64,000 nt of DNA. It comes from Corinectria fuckeliana (taxonomy: Eukaryota; Ascomycota; Sordariomycetes; Hypocreales; Nectriaceae). Positions 46,683-57,080 of this stretch are shown one piece after another. Position numbers and translations under genes: made by a program. The stretch spans positions 1-64,000 of the forward strand of contig WPDH01000033.1 of NCBI GenBank assembly GCA_019137255.1, given 5' to 3'. Within the stretch, counting starts at the first letter, position 1, and each line of letters starts with the position of its first letter. A model generated the notes under the pieces. That model did no database searches, had not been told where the DNA came from, and saw only the letters and a list, made by a program, of their open reading frames with translations.

Positions 46683-48275
46683 CTACCTTGTGATGGTGAT
46701 GATTCTCTCAAGCTCCCGTGCTAGTTGCACACACGGAATGTCGACGGCTCTCCAAATGATATCCGCAACGCAAATAACAATCGTCAAAAGAACACAATAA
46801 GCTGCTGCAAAGCCGACCACGTATCTCCATAATCGCTCAACACCAGTAATAGTCCAAAACATCTTAAACAACGGATAGCCAATCATATGAAACAACGGAC
46901 CATGCACGATGTAGAGGCTATAACTAACCTTGCCTAGGTATTGCGGAAGAGAAGCGTTCAAAATCGTCGAGACAAAGGTGTTCGAGGGTAATGTATGAGC
47001 CACAACAGCGACCAACATAACACCTCCAATATTTGGCAAGAAACGAAACGGTGCCGGGTCCGAAGATGGCACCAGCCGGCTCAATGTTTCAAAGCCCGGT
47101 GTCCGAGACGCGCAAAAGTCCGAAGCAGAAAGGAGATATAGACCAAGGCCAAGAAGAGCGAACCGCAATAGAGAATAAGCATTTCTATGTGAGAGCCTGT
47201 CGTCTGTATTTTCTTGAGCATATCGTCCCCAGTCAATGCTTGTATCGGCGATCAACATTCCGGAATAGAACAGGGCCACATCCCATCTATCTAGTGCGTA
47301 CACGTAGACGATAATGATGACGGCAAGTGGCCTGCGAATCCACGACTTGATGGTGATGTACGTCGGTAAAAAGAGAAACACGGCGAGTGAGCATCTGAAC
47401 TCAGTCGGAATCGTCCAGAGATGTACGTCGTAGTGGTTGTGCAGGTCTCCCCACCAGAACACAAAAAGCATCCTCCATGTCTGATGAGCCCAGTCAGCCA
47501 GCTGAGACGCGAAGGTCGGGAGGCGAGTCGCAAGCGCTTCTTGGATTATGGGCACCCAGTCAGGATCCTTGGAGATTCCACGAGAGGCCTCAAATGCACC
47601 CAGCTGAATAGCTACCATTGTAACGAATGTAACAATGATAGGCGGGCCAAACAATCTAAATGAACGTCGTAGGAGACTCGAAGCCACCGCAGCTGTGGCC
47701 TTGGTAAACCCTTGAGCTGGCTCACGCGATTCTCTGAGGGGCTTGCAAGACACAGCAAAGCCTGAGATGACAAAGAAAATCGAGATCGCCCATGTGCCAG
47801 TGAAGGGCAGGCGCAAAATAGGTAATTGGAAGAACCAGCGGGTGCCAACTTGTACGTCTTCGGGGCGTGCACATGAACTTGCTAATGCCTCCTGTGGTAG
47901 TCCGTATCCGTAGAAAACAATGGACTGAAAGGCATAGAAGATATGGTAGTTCATGACAGCGAAAGCAGCATATCCTCGAAGGCCATCAAGCGAAGAGGTT
48001 GAAGACCTGCTCTCATGGTTTTTTTCGAAATGTCTTTGCGTTGTCCCAGACCCTTTCACGAAACTCGGTAACAAGAAGGAGACAATGATCCCTGCCCATC
48101 TCAAGGTGCTTCTACCGAGGCTCCACCGTCGGATTTGAGATGTTTCACTGGGGAGATCTGTCCATCTCGATTCAAGGCCCCCAAGCATGTGCTGCTCCTC
48201 ATCTCCGTTTAGAGAATTTTGAAAGCAGCCATGTTGAGAATCGCGAGTTGATAACTGATAAAAAGGGTTATGCAT
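46683..48275 (-). CDS. Acyltransferase-3 family integral membrane protein, ~530 aa
   Basis: Acyltransferase 3 (PF01757) proteins move acyl groups onto small molecules or sugars across a membrane. The family N-terminal motif SLDGLRGYAAFAVMNYH precedes about ten hydrophobic helices. GTWAISIFFVISGFAVS is the second signature and a PQYLGKVSYSLYIVHGP block lies near the C-terminus. The frame is open from 48383, but the ATG at 48275 (MHNPFYQLSTRD) gives a more usual N-terminus and is preferred. No introns. It converges on oxidase A (97-bp gap) and is divergent from oxidase B. In the cluster it would acylate the peptide, for instance at a free amine or hydroxyl; that role is inferred from location. 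Confidence 0.88.
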   Translation of the reverse strand: MHNPFYQLSTRDSQHGCFQNSLNGDEEQHMLGGLESRWTDLPSETSQIRRWSLGRSTLRWAGIIVSFLLPSFVKGSGTTQRHFEKNHESRSSTSSLDGLRGYAAFAVMNYHIFYAFQSIVFYGYGLPQEALASSCARPEDVQVGTRWFFQLPILRLPFTGTWAISIFFVISGFAVSCKPLRESREPAQGFTKATAAVASSLLRRSFRLFGPPIIVTFVTMVAIQLGAFEASRGISKDPDWVPIIQEALATRLPTFASQLADWAHQTWRMLFVFWWGDLHNHYDVHLWTIPTEFRCSLAVFLFLPTYITIKSWIRRPLAVIIIVYVYALDRWDVALFYSGMLIADTSIDWGRYAQENTDDRLSHRNAYSLLRFALLGLGLYLLSASDFCASRTPGFETLSRLVPSSDPAPFRFLPNIGGVMLVAVVAHTLPSNTFVSTILNASLPQYLGKVSYSLYIVHGPLFHMIGYPLFKMFWTITGVERLWRYVVGFAAAYCVLLTIVICVADIIWRAVDIPCVQLARELERIITITR

Positions 48276-48895
48276 TTTGATTGACGTTGAATCAAGGATT
48301 GGGCACGTCGAGGCGAGAACAGTAAAATGACACTGTAGGAAGATACCACTATTATCGATAGGCTGCTGAGCACTGTAGGGCAAGGCAAGCAGACAAACGA
48401 GGCAGAGGTGTTGGTAAATTCACGGCACACTCCAAAAGTACTCTCTCGCTTAGAGCAAATCTGTTATGTGTCTTAGAGGCCCCTCGATTGTGGGTCTGCT
48501 CATGCAATCTGCCAACTTCACGTATGCAGCATAATCATACACCAAATACTTCAGGCTAGCGGGGTCACCGCATGCTTGTTGGCCCCGTCCCCAGTACATT
48601 ATGCATGTACCATAAGAACTCATGTCATATCGTGCAGAGATCCACCTCAATGCAAAAGTTCTATGGACGAAAGAGTAGGGACAGGATTCATGTCCCGGCG
48701 GCCGCCTCGGCAAGCAAAATTCAAACTTGTGATGCATGTGCGAGGGGTTTGAGCGAAAGTCGATTATCGTCTTTCGCTTCTGGAATTTGGGATACTGTGA
48801 GCCTACCCCAGCTATTGTCCAGGCTTTATTACCTACATGATTTTGTCGCGACGCCTCGCCATCCGCCGTGGCAAAGCACCAGGAGACACCTCGCA
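48276..48895. promoter_or_regulatory. Shared divergent promoter region (acyltransferase / oxidase B)
   Basis: 620 bases separate two divergently transcribed cluster genes, so both promoters lie here and co-regulation is likely. An antisense frame (48450-48896) is not supported as a gene. No specific operator was identified by eye. Confidence 0.45.
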
Positions 48896-49871
48896 ATGTG
48901 GGGACTAGATCAGAGTCGCCTTCTTGGGCCGCTTCGTTATCAGCGTGTTGCTACGACAGGAGAAAATGTTGTCGAAGAAGAGTCCACGAATTCCTCATTC
49001 ACGAGGCTACCGCCCATTCACCCGACAGAGGATGTCAAGAGCACCCGCTATACACTGGTTCACTTTTCAGCATCATCTATTTGCCTCTTTGCTTCCCTTT
49101 CATTCTTTCTCTTTAGGTACTACCATGGTATCTCGGATGACAAGTGCATGCGGCGGTTCTCAGCTCCAAGTGAATAACGCTTCCTCTGCATTCGTGTTCA
49201 CCACAATTGACAATGTCAATAGGTCCCGCACTGGAGGCTGTCCGGTTCGAATGGGTGACATTCAACGACGCCTTCCAAGCTGATGAATACAGCGGCTACC
49301 CATCCGCCGCTTCGGAGAAAGAATGGGCGAAATTATGGGACTGTGAGTTTGGAGCCTTAAAAGCTGGACCCACGGCAGTGATTGACTTCTGAAGTTGGCG
49401 CCTTCAGTGTGCCATTAGAATCTCTCAGTGGTTTGAACAAATCCTCGATGACGGGAGATTTCAGGTTAGTCGATACGGGACCGGATGCAGGTGTTGGCGG
49501 TCTTCTGGAAGGCGCGCATCAGATACATTGCTTGGTAAGTCGCGAACATATCGAAATGGAGAACGTTAAGCTGAGAAGCCTGAACATGGCAGAATCTCGT
49601 GAGGCAGTTTATCTATCGAGACCACTGGGATTATAGCGATCTACCATCTTTCAGTGGAGGGGAGAAGACCCGGCGGCATCATGTAGACCATTGCATTGAG
49701 ACGCTAAGAACCGTCTTCACCTGCCTTGGTGATGTCACGCCTTACATCTTGGTGGAATCGGGCCATGGTGGCAAGGTTGAAAGTAGAGGACTTCCACACA
49801 AGTGTCGAAAGTATCCGAAGCTGGTTGACTGGGTAAACACGAATTCGGTCTTCGACACCGTCGAAGAATAG
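48896..49871 (+). CDS. UstYa-type (DUF3328) oxidase B, 270 aa
   Basis: Exons 48896-49169, 49223-49342, 49395-49534 and 49593-49871 join in phase. A polar N-terminus is followed by a transmembrane helix about 53-74 (LVHFSASSICLFASLSFFLF), SPALEAVRFEW, then HQIHCLNLVRQF and HHVDHCIETLR with the following GDVTPYILVE and HKCRKYPKLVDW. Both His-Cys motifs are intact. The intron seen just before HQIHC in oxidase A is absent, and one follows HQIHCL instead. The first intron is phase 1, just before SPALEAV, as in the paralogs. Probable oxidative tailoring enzyme of the secreted peptide. Exon 1 is less certain than the others. Confidence 0.87.
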
Positions 49872-50180
49872 ATAATTCCACTTCAAGATTAGAATAACAA
49901 ATCGGGAAGACAACATATTGCAAAAGTGGTATGATGGCTCTTTGGTGTCAACACAACTATCAAAAGTGAAACGATCCACAATGCAGAGCTGATATCGTCT
50001 CGGAGAGCTTGGTATGCTTGCAAGCCCCACAATGCCAACGGGTATATGGCCGTTTGAGAGGAGGTAATGGGTGCATGATCACCTGACATTTCGATTTGGA
50101 GTTGATTTTAAACTAACACACTCGACCTGCACCCTGCACCCCTCCTCTCCGAACCCACCAGCTCAGGTTCCAGTGCAGAA
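49872..50180. other. Intergenic between oxidase B and amidase
   Basis: 309 bases holding the terminator of oxidase B and the amidase promoter. No coding or repeat feature seen. Confidence 0.45.
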
Positions 50181-51977
50181 ATGGCCTTCAACACCCTTAC
50201 CACCAACGCAGTCGATCTGCAGCAATGGTTACAAGAAGATAAGATTACGAGCATCCAGATCGTGCAGGCGTATTTTGCACAGGTTGATTCTCATGAGTCT
50301 GCACTCAATGCGTTGATCTCCGCCGCCCCGCGGGAGGGCGTTCTTGCAATTGCCGCAGCTCTGGACCAGGAGCGTCAGCAAGGTAAACTCAGGAGCCCAT
50401 TTCATGGAATTCCGATTATTTTGAAAGATAGCTTCGTCACAGCGTCGGATCTTGGCATGAGCAGCACGGCTGGGTCGCTTGCATTTATCGGATCCAAGGC
50501 CTCAAAGAATGGAGCCATCACTCAGAGGTTGATTGACGCTGGCTTGATTGTCCTGGGAAAGGCTAATATGACGGTCAGTTCAGTTTGCTTCCAGGACGAT
50601 CCTATAGTATTGACAATCAATTTAGGAGTTTGCTGGCATGAAAATGACCATGATGATGCCTGGTTGGTCTGCCCACGGCGGCCAGACGCTGTCGCCTTAT
50701 GTTGGGAAGATGGAGGAGAATGAGAAATTACTTGGCCACTCAGTGAGTAGAGACTATTCAAATCCTAGATTCATCCCTCCTGATATTTAACAGGCTCCTG
50801 GGGGCTCGTCAACCGGTTCTGCGGTCGCTGTAGCCGCTGGCTTTAGCCCTCTTGCCATGGCTACAGAGACAGTAGGTTCCATCGTCACTCCTTCAACACG
50901 TGCAGGTCTGTACGCGCTCAAGCCTACCATTGGGATCCAAGATACCACCGGGCTGTACACCATGACGGAGTTTTTCGATAGCCCGGGTCCAATGGCGAAA
51001 TCGGCGGCAGACGTGTGCGTGGTAGCTGAGATTTTACTCGATCGCACATTCGCCTGCCCTCGATTAAGATCCTGGGAAGGGCTTTCTGTAGGCTTCCTGG
51101 ACCCGAGGGTGTGGAATATGGCAGGGGACTTCTGTACGCAATTTCAAGGAACGGCAGAGCAAATGGTATGTCATGTTGATTGCGCCGACTTTCCAAATAA
51201 ATTAACAAAAAGACATCTAGTTAACCGAGTACGAAGTCACGGTTTCTAGTCTAAAGAACCACGGTTGCCTTGTGAAGTACCCGATCGACCTCAAGGATGT
51301 TTCAACCCTGCCGTCTACTATACTCCCGATCGCATGTACGTCACTGCAACAGTCAACGAGTGCGAGGAGCCCGCTAATGATAGTTGAGATTGGGATTTTA
51401 AGAATGTTTGCATCCCTAAATTCATCAAGGCGTTTGATGAATGCCCTGTAAGCTGCGTTGCAGATATCGTCAAGTTCAATCGGGAGAATAGCGAGAAAGC
51501 CCTCCCGGCTCGTAAGTTGAGACCTATATACTCGAAGTCCCCCAGTCAAGGCAATTATATAACCAACTAATCAACTCCAGCATTTACGGAGCAGAACGAT
51601 TTAGAAGGGGCAATGAACAGTACCGATGATAAGGAGTACATACAGGACCTAAAACAGGAGCTCCGTGCCGTTGCGAAGCAGGTTCTCGACGAAACGTTTG
51701 AGAAGGAACAGATCAATCTCATTGTGGCTCCAGGAGACGCTCCGCTGTGCGTTCATGCTGCCGCAGCAGGTAATTACTCCTGGACCCCGTCTTTGTCGCT
51801 TAGTTGCTGACAAATCTAGGATATCCTGTCGCCACGGTCCCGGTAGGACAGCTTCGCTACAATAATCGCCCATTCGGCCTATGCCTCGTAGGAAAGGCTG
51901 ATGAAGAGGAGGCGCTATTGCAATTTATGATGGCTTACGAGAAGGTTGCTAAGCCTCGTCCGGTACCTAGCATTTAG
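50181..51977 (+). CDS. Amidase-signature hydrolase, 488 aa
   Basis: Seven exons join in phase: 50181-50573, 50626-50742, 50794-51165, 51221-51335, 51389-51511, 51581-51769 and 51820-51977. Amidase-signature enzymes (PF01425) hydrolyse amide bonds with a Ser-cisSer-Lys triad. Here Lys82 sits in GIPIILKDSF, the cis-Ser in PGGSSTGS (175/176) and the nucleophile Ser199 in ATETVGSI, followed by GLYALKPTIG. The usual GSDTGGS form is altered to TETVGS, but the key Ser is kept. Intron 1 uses a GTCAGT donor, and intron 4 needs the acceptor at 51388. No signal peptide, so it is cytosolic. Inside the RiPP island it could trim or deamidate the peptide or a precursor building block. Its substrate is not determinable. 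Confidence 0.88.
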
Positions 51978-53091
51978 ATCTATGCATTAAGTCTGCCATA
52001 CTAAGCGCATAGAACCCACAAATGTTACCCAACTATGAATTTTGAATGCAGCTATCTTCCCTGGACCGTACGACTGTGATGTGTTTAGGTAAACCCCGCT
52101 TCACTTCTTGAGTTCCGGCTCAATGCATATTGGACTAACAGCCTGAAACCTGAGCCCTTGGACCCAAGGGAAGGACAACTGTCTTGGATTGGATTAGTGG
52201 AACAGGCTATGCCGCCGTGTAGCTTGACGTTGATGCCTAATGAGCCGCAATTCTACACAGCTAATATTCTGCATATTCCACGTGCCGACAGTTCCGTACG
52301 GAAACAGAGTTAGTTTTATTTGTGTTCTTTCTTAATATAAATAAGATTATATACTCTCTTAAGATTTAATACTATAAATATGCGATGACGGATCTTGGGT
52401 GGTATTCGGCCGGCATCGTACCGGCCTGATACTTGGCAAGGGCATTTCGGTCCATGAGACTGTAAGGTGCCTCTAAGCCGGATATGCGAACAGGACAAGC
52501 CAGCATCGTACACATGGGTCACTGGGGCGTATGTTGGTCAAGTGCATATTGCATCATCCAGGCGGCGGTGCAGAGGCTGAACTGATTGTTACCTTCCGGA
52601 TGAGGAGCCAAGGGGTGTGTCGGGACGATAAGGAACATCGCCAATGCAAGTTTCCGTGGGTCTGGCTTTCGGCCGAGAGCTCCTATGGGTGATGGGGCAT
52701 GCATGCATGCGTCACAAAGCAATCCCGTATTTTGGCGGGCTCGCTGAAAGTTCCTTGCATGGGGCCTCCGCTTCTGCATCAGGAACGCCGACCAACACAA
52801 GTTTCGGCCCGAAGCTTCCTCATCTAATCTCACATCTTCCCCACGCTCGCGGAAAGATCCTTGCATGGTGCCGCGGCTTCCTGCGTGGGACCGGATGCAG
52901 ACGTGGAGGCCCAACCCCCCGTTTTGACGGCGGTAACATCCTAACGTGAGGACGCAGCCATGTTTCTATGTTCGGTTCAAGCCCACCGCCAAGCTGAGCT
53001 CTGCCCCGGAGCAACCACACGCCCATCGCCAACGCCTTCTAGTCTGTGCCTTTAGTCTCTTGCTCTTAGCAATTTTCCTAGCCCATAAGCT
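51978..53091. other. 1.1-kb intergenic region
   Basis: Holds a small AT-rich patch (about 52310-52385, RIP-like) and an imperfect direct repeat of about 50 bases (52736-52790 and 52840-52895, both containing ccttgcatgg). No frame has motif support. The right part must contain the oxidase C promoter. Confidence 0.5.
52736..52895. repeat. Imperfect direct repeat pair, period ~104 bp
   Basis: The first unit contains gctcgctgaaagttccttgc and a following gcatggggcctccgcttc. The second contains gctcgcggaaagatccttgc and gcatggtgccgcggcttc. Roughly 45 bases match with a few substitutions. It lies upstream of oxidase C and may be regulatory or mere duplication. Confidence 0.5.
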
Positions 53092-54102
53092 ATGTTCTCT
53101 ACACCGAAAGACATTCCCCTCGATGGCGGCAGCGACCATGCTGGGCTAATAGAAGAAGAAGAAACACAGTCATTTTTGCCGGGACAGAAGCAGAATGATG
53201 ACGACCAGTCTGGCCGTAAGCTTAGTCGTTTTGCTCTCGATGGGCCTGGGCCGTGGAAATGCACGACAGCCATCCTGACGGTATTGCTTGCCATTTCTAC
53301 CTTTCTTCAACTCCGGGGCGGCAAACAATCCAACTACGAGACGGGCTTCGATACAGATCTGGGTGAGCTTTGGAACAAATTTTATTCCCTGATTTGAGTC
53401 TAACCGTGCAAGCAGAGCCCGCCCTATCAGCAATACAGATGCAGAAGGTCAAGTTTCTGGGCAACATCATCATCAATGAAACCGGCGGCTTCGAGGTTGT
53501 GCTTGACTTGGAAAGTCCGCGTTACGTAGGCCATCCAACCCGCGAACTCGACGCCGCGTGGGATCGTCTTGTTGGTAAATCATCGTCTCCAACTTGGGTA
53601 TTCTGGTGGGACGAGCTCTCTGACTTTTGCTCATAGGCAGGTATCTCGCGCTGACCAAATCCGAAGCCGAACGTGTCCACGGCCAAGTGTCAGAAGACGG
53701 AGGACGATATTTTGTTGTCCCTCATGTTAGACATAGCCTGCATTGCGTCAACTATCTCCGCAAGGTCGCATACGACAAATGGTACCCTACAATCCGTACG
53801 GAGAACAAGCCAACGGTGCCAGAATTCGGGCAGCATGTTGGTAAGACCTATGCTAGATCCGCCATAATTTGTAACAAGTAACGCTAATAATACTAGATCA
53901 CTGTATAGAGATTCTGCGGCAAAGCATCCAGTGTCAGTCGGACTTGACGCCTGTGCCACACATTTGGTCAGATAAGAAGAAGATGTACTTGGCGGATACG
54001 TCACTTGAGCATACGTGCCGAGACTACGATGCTATAATGGAATGGCAGGATCATCGGGATGAAAGTTGGGAATCTGGAAAGTTGAAGATCAGCCAGCCTT
54101 AG
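53092..54102 (+). CDS. UstYa-type (DUF3328) oxidase C, 279 aa
   Basis: Exons 53092-53362, 53416-53574, 53637-53840 and 53897-54102 join in phase. The acidic cytosolic tail is followed by a transmembrane helix about 58-74 (TTAILTVLLAISTFLQL) and EPALSAIQ in place of SPALEAV. Then come FEVVLDLESPRYVGHPTRELDAAW and motifs HSLHCVNYLRK and HVDHCIEILR. HVDHC is built across the last intron (CAT GTT G / AT CAC TGT). The C-terminal tail is conserved in form (LTPVPHIW, HTCRDYDAIMEW). Both His-Cys motifs are complete. Likely active in oxidation of the secreted peptide. It lies downstream of the amidase in the same direction. Confidence 0.88.
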
Positions 54103-54449
54103 ATGCATCAAAGAGATTTAGCAGGAGCATCGTGACAGCACCTCCTGTATTAATAGACATATGAACAAATTCCAAGTAGTATTCAATAATACGGATTAAG
54201 TGGTTGTCAACTTCATTTGTGCTTGAAATATTTATCGGTTTTTTTTATCTTGCCGTCTTGACTGTTGACCAAATTGTCGAACCTGGAGGATGCCGTTTTG
54301 TACTCCATATTAGCGGGTCTTGAATCAGGCGCAGTCGCAGATGAAGAATACGCGCTCATAAAAGGCGACCCTTCTTCCCCCATTCATCTCAGAACTACCG
54401 TCACACACATCTATATTACACACCAAACTCATCTTCATTCTTCCTCACA
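54103..54449. other. Intergenic between oxidase C and membrane protein
   Basis: 347 bases with a T-run (about 54240-54246) and pyrimidine-rich sequence before the next start. No gene seen. Confidence 0.4.
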
Positions 54450-55863
54450 ATGCGGCCGCCGTCAATCTGTGCTCTGCTCCTGCCCTTAATCCAAGGCTTA
54501 GGGGTCGCTGCGTATTCCAGGTCGCTGGATCTTGATCACACCAGGTCGAATCACCAGAGATGCATTGACATCAGCCCCCATCAAGAGTTTTTGCCCGGCT
54601 TCGCGCCGTCTTTTATGCTTACCTTTAACGTCGGCCAGGGGATTGTCAGCGCCGTCCTCTTCGAACTGGGCGATGAGCATCTCGGCGGAATGCGCCGACC
54701 TGACTCGCATGAGGTTGGCAGAAACATGGCTCAAACGCCCGGCGCTCCTGTCACTAATAATCCCTCGACAGAAAGAAATCCTGTGCACAATGCAGAACAT
54801 CCAGCGCGAGCTATGCAGCGCATCGCAACTGGGAGAGTTCCTCATCAGCGATAAGGCTCGGCGCCTCGCCGCTCACCCTTTTATTACACGCGCCGTCAAC
54901 CTCAGTTCGCCCATTTCGATCCATTACCCCGTGGAAAACCCCGGGTTCTACTGTGCAGCTTTATATGGTTTCTCTGCTTCGTCATTCTCGGCTACCCTGC
55001 TGGCAATCGACCCGCACAGCTCGCTGCCCGCCTTTCGTACCGGTTTGCAAACCGTGTATCGTTATCTAGGCCCAACCTGGATTGCATTATCCGTTTCTTG
55101 GGTTTTTTCAGCAACTGAAAATCGCGCTACCTTGTGCTGGATTCTGCCCTTGTCCGCAGTGCAAGTCGCGATCCGCTGGGCGGGGCTCCAGCAGGACGAG
55201 CAAAACGGCGTCTCAGTTGGCTTGAGGGTCGCTTGGTACGCGCTGGAAGCTCTGCAGAACAGTGCTGTCCTGGTACATAACCATCACCTTGCGAACCGAC
55301 GCGATTCCAGAAAGGCATGGTTTATAACTATGTTGCTCTTCCTGTACCTGGTCCTGTCAGCAACGACGGCATGGGCCGACATGGCAGCCACAGCGGAGAG
55401 CCGCACAACGGCATACTGTAATGTCCTACTGGGCATGCTTCTAGGGTTATACGTCGCGGTCGACATTTTCAGACTATTGCGGTATTCTCGTACCACCGAC
55501 CAGAAACTCACCTCGGCCACTGCTAAAGATGGTGGTACTGTGGCCATCGTGATTGCTTTGGGGATTATTTGCGGACTCTTCGTCGGGACGGCTCTATTAA
55601 ATGCGTGGGTTATCGGCCAATCTCTGAAACCGCTCGAGTTTGGACGCGCATTTTGGAAGTCGCGCTATTTGACCATAGATGGGCCATTCGAGTTTATCTT
55701 CTTGCTTTGGACGCTGAGCTTGGCGCTTCGTTGTGGCCATCGACGCCGCCAACAATCTATTGGGTCAGCCACGGTCGAGATGTATACGATATCAGATGGA
55801 AATGACAGAGTTGAACGGCTGACTGGCGAATCGGATGACGAGAGGGACAAGTTATGTAACTAG
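54450..55863 (+). CDS. Polytopic membrane protein of unknown function, ~451 aa
   Basis: Best model: exon 1 54450-54713 and exon 2 54772-55863, with a 58-bp intron containing a ctaat branch-like site and ending ctcgacag. The donor (gttggc) is weak. A signal-like start (MRPPSICALLLPLIQGLGVA) is followed by a second hydrophobic segment and, after the intron, several membrane helices (for example WIALSVSWVFSA, FITMLLFLYLVLSATTAW, VLLGMLLGLYVAVDIF, VAIVIALGIICGLFVGTALL, FEFIFLLWTLSLAL). The C-terminus is charged and cytosolic. I do not recognise the family. It is not an MFS or ABC transporter by motif. It converges on oxidase D with only 13 bases between stops. An alternative is a single-exon gene from 54532 (443 aa), but that N-terminus looks non-coding. 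Role in export or membrane organisation is a guess. Confidence 0.7.
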
Positions 55864-55876
55864 GCTGACAATTCAA

Positions 55877-56181
55877 TCACACAGCATTGCATTCTCCCTG
55901 CCCTTCAAGCGCATGATTCCTCCCTTGCTCAATGCGAAAACTGCCGTCCCTGTTTCGGATCGCACGTCTGCTCGGGTGCCAGTCCTTGGCCTCAATACTC
56001 CTACTAGAAGCCCAATCTAAAATTTTGGTGTAGTTGCGACACGTGTGTTGGTTGTCGACACGCGGGCGCAAGCCTTGGACGACATGGCTCCAAGCGTAAT
56101 AGACCACGCTGACATCGGCGTTGCAAACGAGCGCTTGGCGGACCTGATCAAGGCAATGGTCTGTTGTATTTAGCGTCTGTT

Positions 56182-56215
<34 letters not shown>

Positions 56216-56931
56216 ACGAGTAAATGTTCAGAACGTACCGACGTGTAGCCATTTGCAATAATCGACCGTCCCATTAGGAAAGTAAAAATGCTTGTCATAA
56301 CGATCACGATATAGGGCCATGCGGACAACGTCCAGACAATGCATCTGGTGGAAGACGTCGAGCGTGACAACGAACTCATTTTCACGACCTGGGAGGGGCA
56401 GTCGTTCAGTCTTCTCGGGAAGCTGGGATGCTAAGTGGGTGTCAATGGTGGAAAGAATGCCAGCTGCGAATGGAGTCAGTCATCGATGTATGAGGGCAAA
56501 GAAGTGTCAGTTACGAACGTGAATACAAGCTGGCCCATTCCTGGTCAATTTCGTCCGTCGGCCAGCCCTGAAAGGAAGTCTTGTCATCTCCGCGACTGCG
56601 ATTGAAGTGGCGGGGCACGTATTCGACCAAGTGATTGACGGGTGCTTTCACGAGTTAACTGGTGGGCAAGGAAGGTCTCGGGTCTTATGAAGCTACAGTA
56701 ATGCCGCAGGGACGGGTCACTGCTGGGTGTGGAATAGCGCTGCGCGGTAACAGCCGTGGCTACGATGGCTGTGATGGTGCAGAGGAGGATGCCAATAGCG
56801 ACGAATGGGGCCCAGGTCGTTTGTCCATGGTCGTACGGACGGCCACAGTGAGAGCATTGGCCATTTTCGGTTTCGGCGCCGTCAATGAAGGGCTGCTTTT
56901 CGCCGCCGGGGCTGTTGTCAGAGGAGCTCAT
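55877..56931 (-). CDS. UstYa-type (DUF3328) oxidase D with long C-terminal tail, 289 aa
   Basis: Exons 56931-56697, 56644-56519, 56463-56239 and 56160-55877 join in phase. The cytosolic head contains CSHCGRPYDHG, then a transmembrane helix about 40-64, SPVNHLVEY, FQGWPTDEIDQEWASLYSPGIL, HQMHCLDVVRMAL and HVDHCLDQVRQAL. HVDHC is completed across the last intron (GTC G / AC CAT TGC). Both His-Cys motifs are intact. The last intron (56161-56238) carries a TG/CA microsatellite at about 56188-56214. The C-terminal extension beyond the usual TCRNYTKILDW is about 45 residues and basic (SRRAIRNRDGSFR). Probably a tailoring oxidase of the cluster. Confidence 0.87.
56188..56214. repeat. (TG)n microsatellite inside an intron
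   Basis: About 13 TG dinucleotides lie within the last intron of oxidase D, between donor and acceptor. Length changes here could alter splicing just before the HVDHC codons. Confidence 0.85.
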
Positions 56932-57080
56932 TTTGTAGAAGAGACGGTGAATACTCCTGGCACGTAAAGAAGAGCGTCGGGCATGGGCGAAGTGAAAGAA
57001 TGAACCCGGTGAGCAACAACGATTGTGGAGGCGACAATTGGAGGCTTGGGGGGAGGGGGGCTATTTAGCTATGTTTGTAT

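Noticed and set aside
48450..48896. 148-codon antisense frame
   Set aside because: It occupies the divergent promoter of the acyltransferase and oxidase B. No domain or start context.
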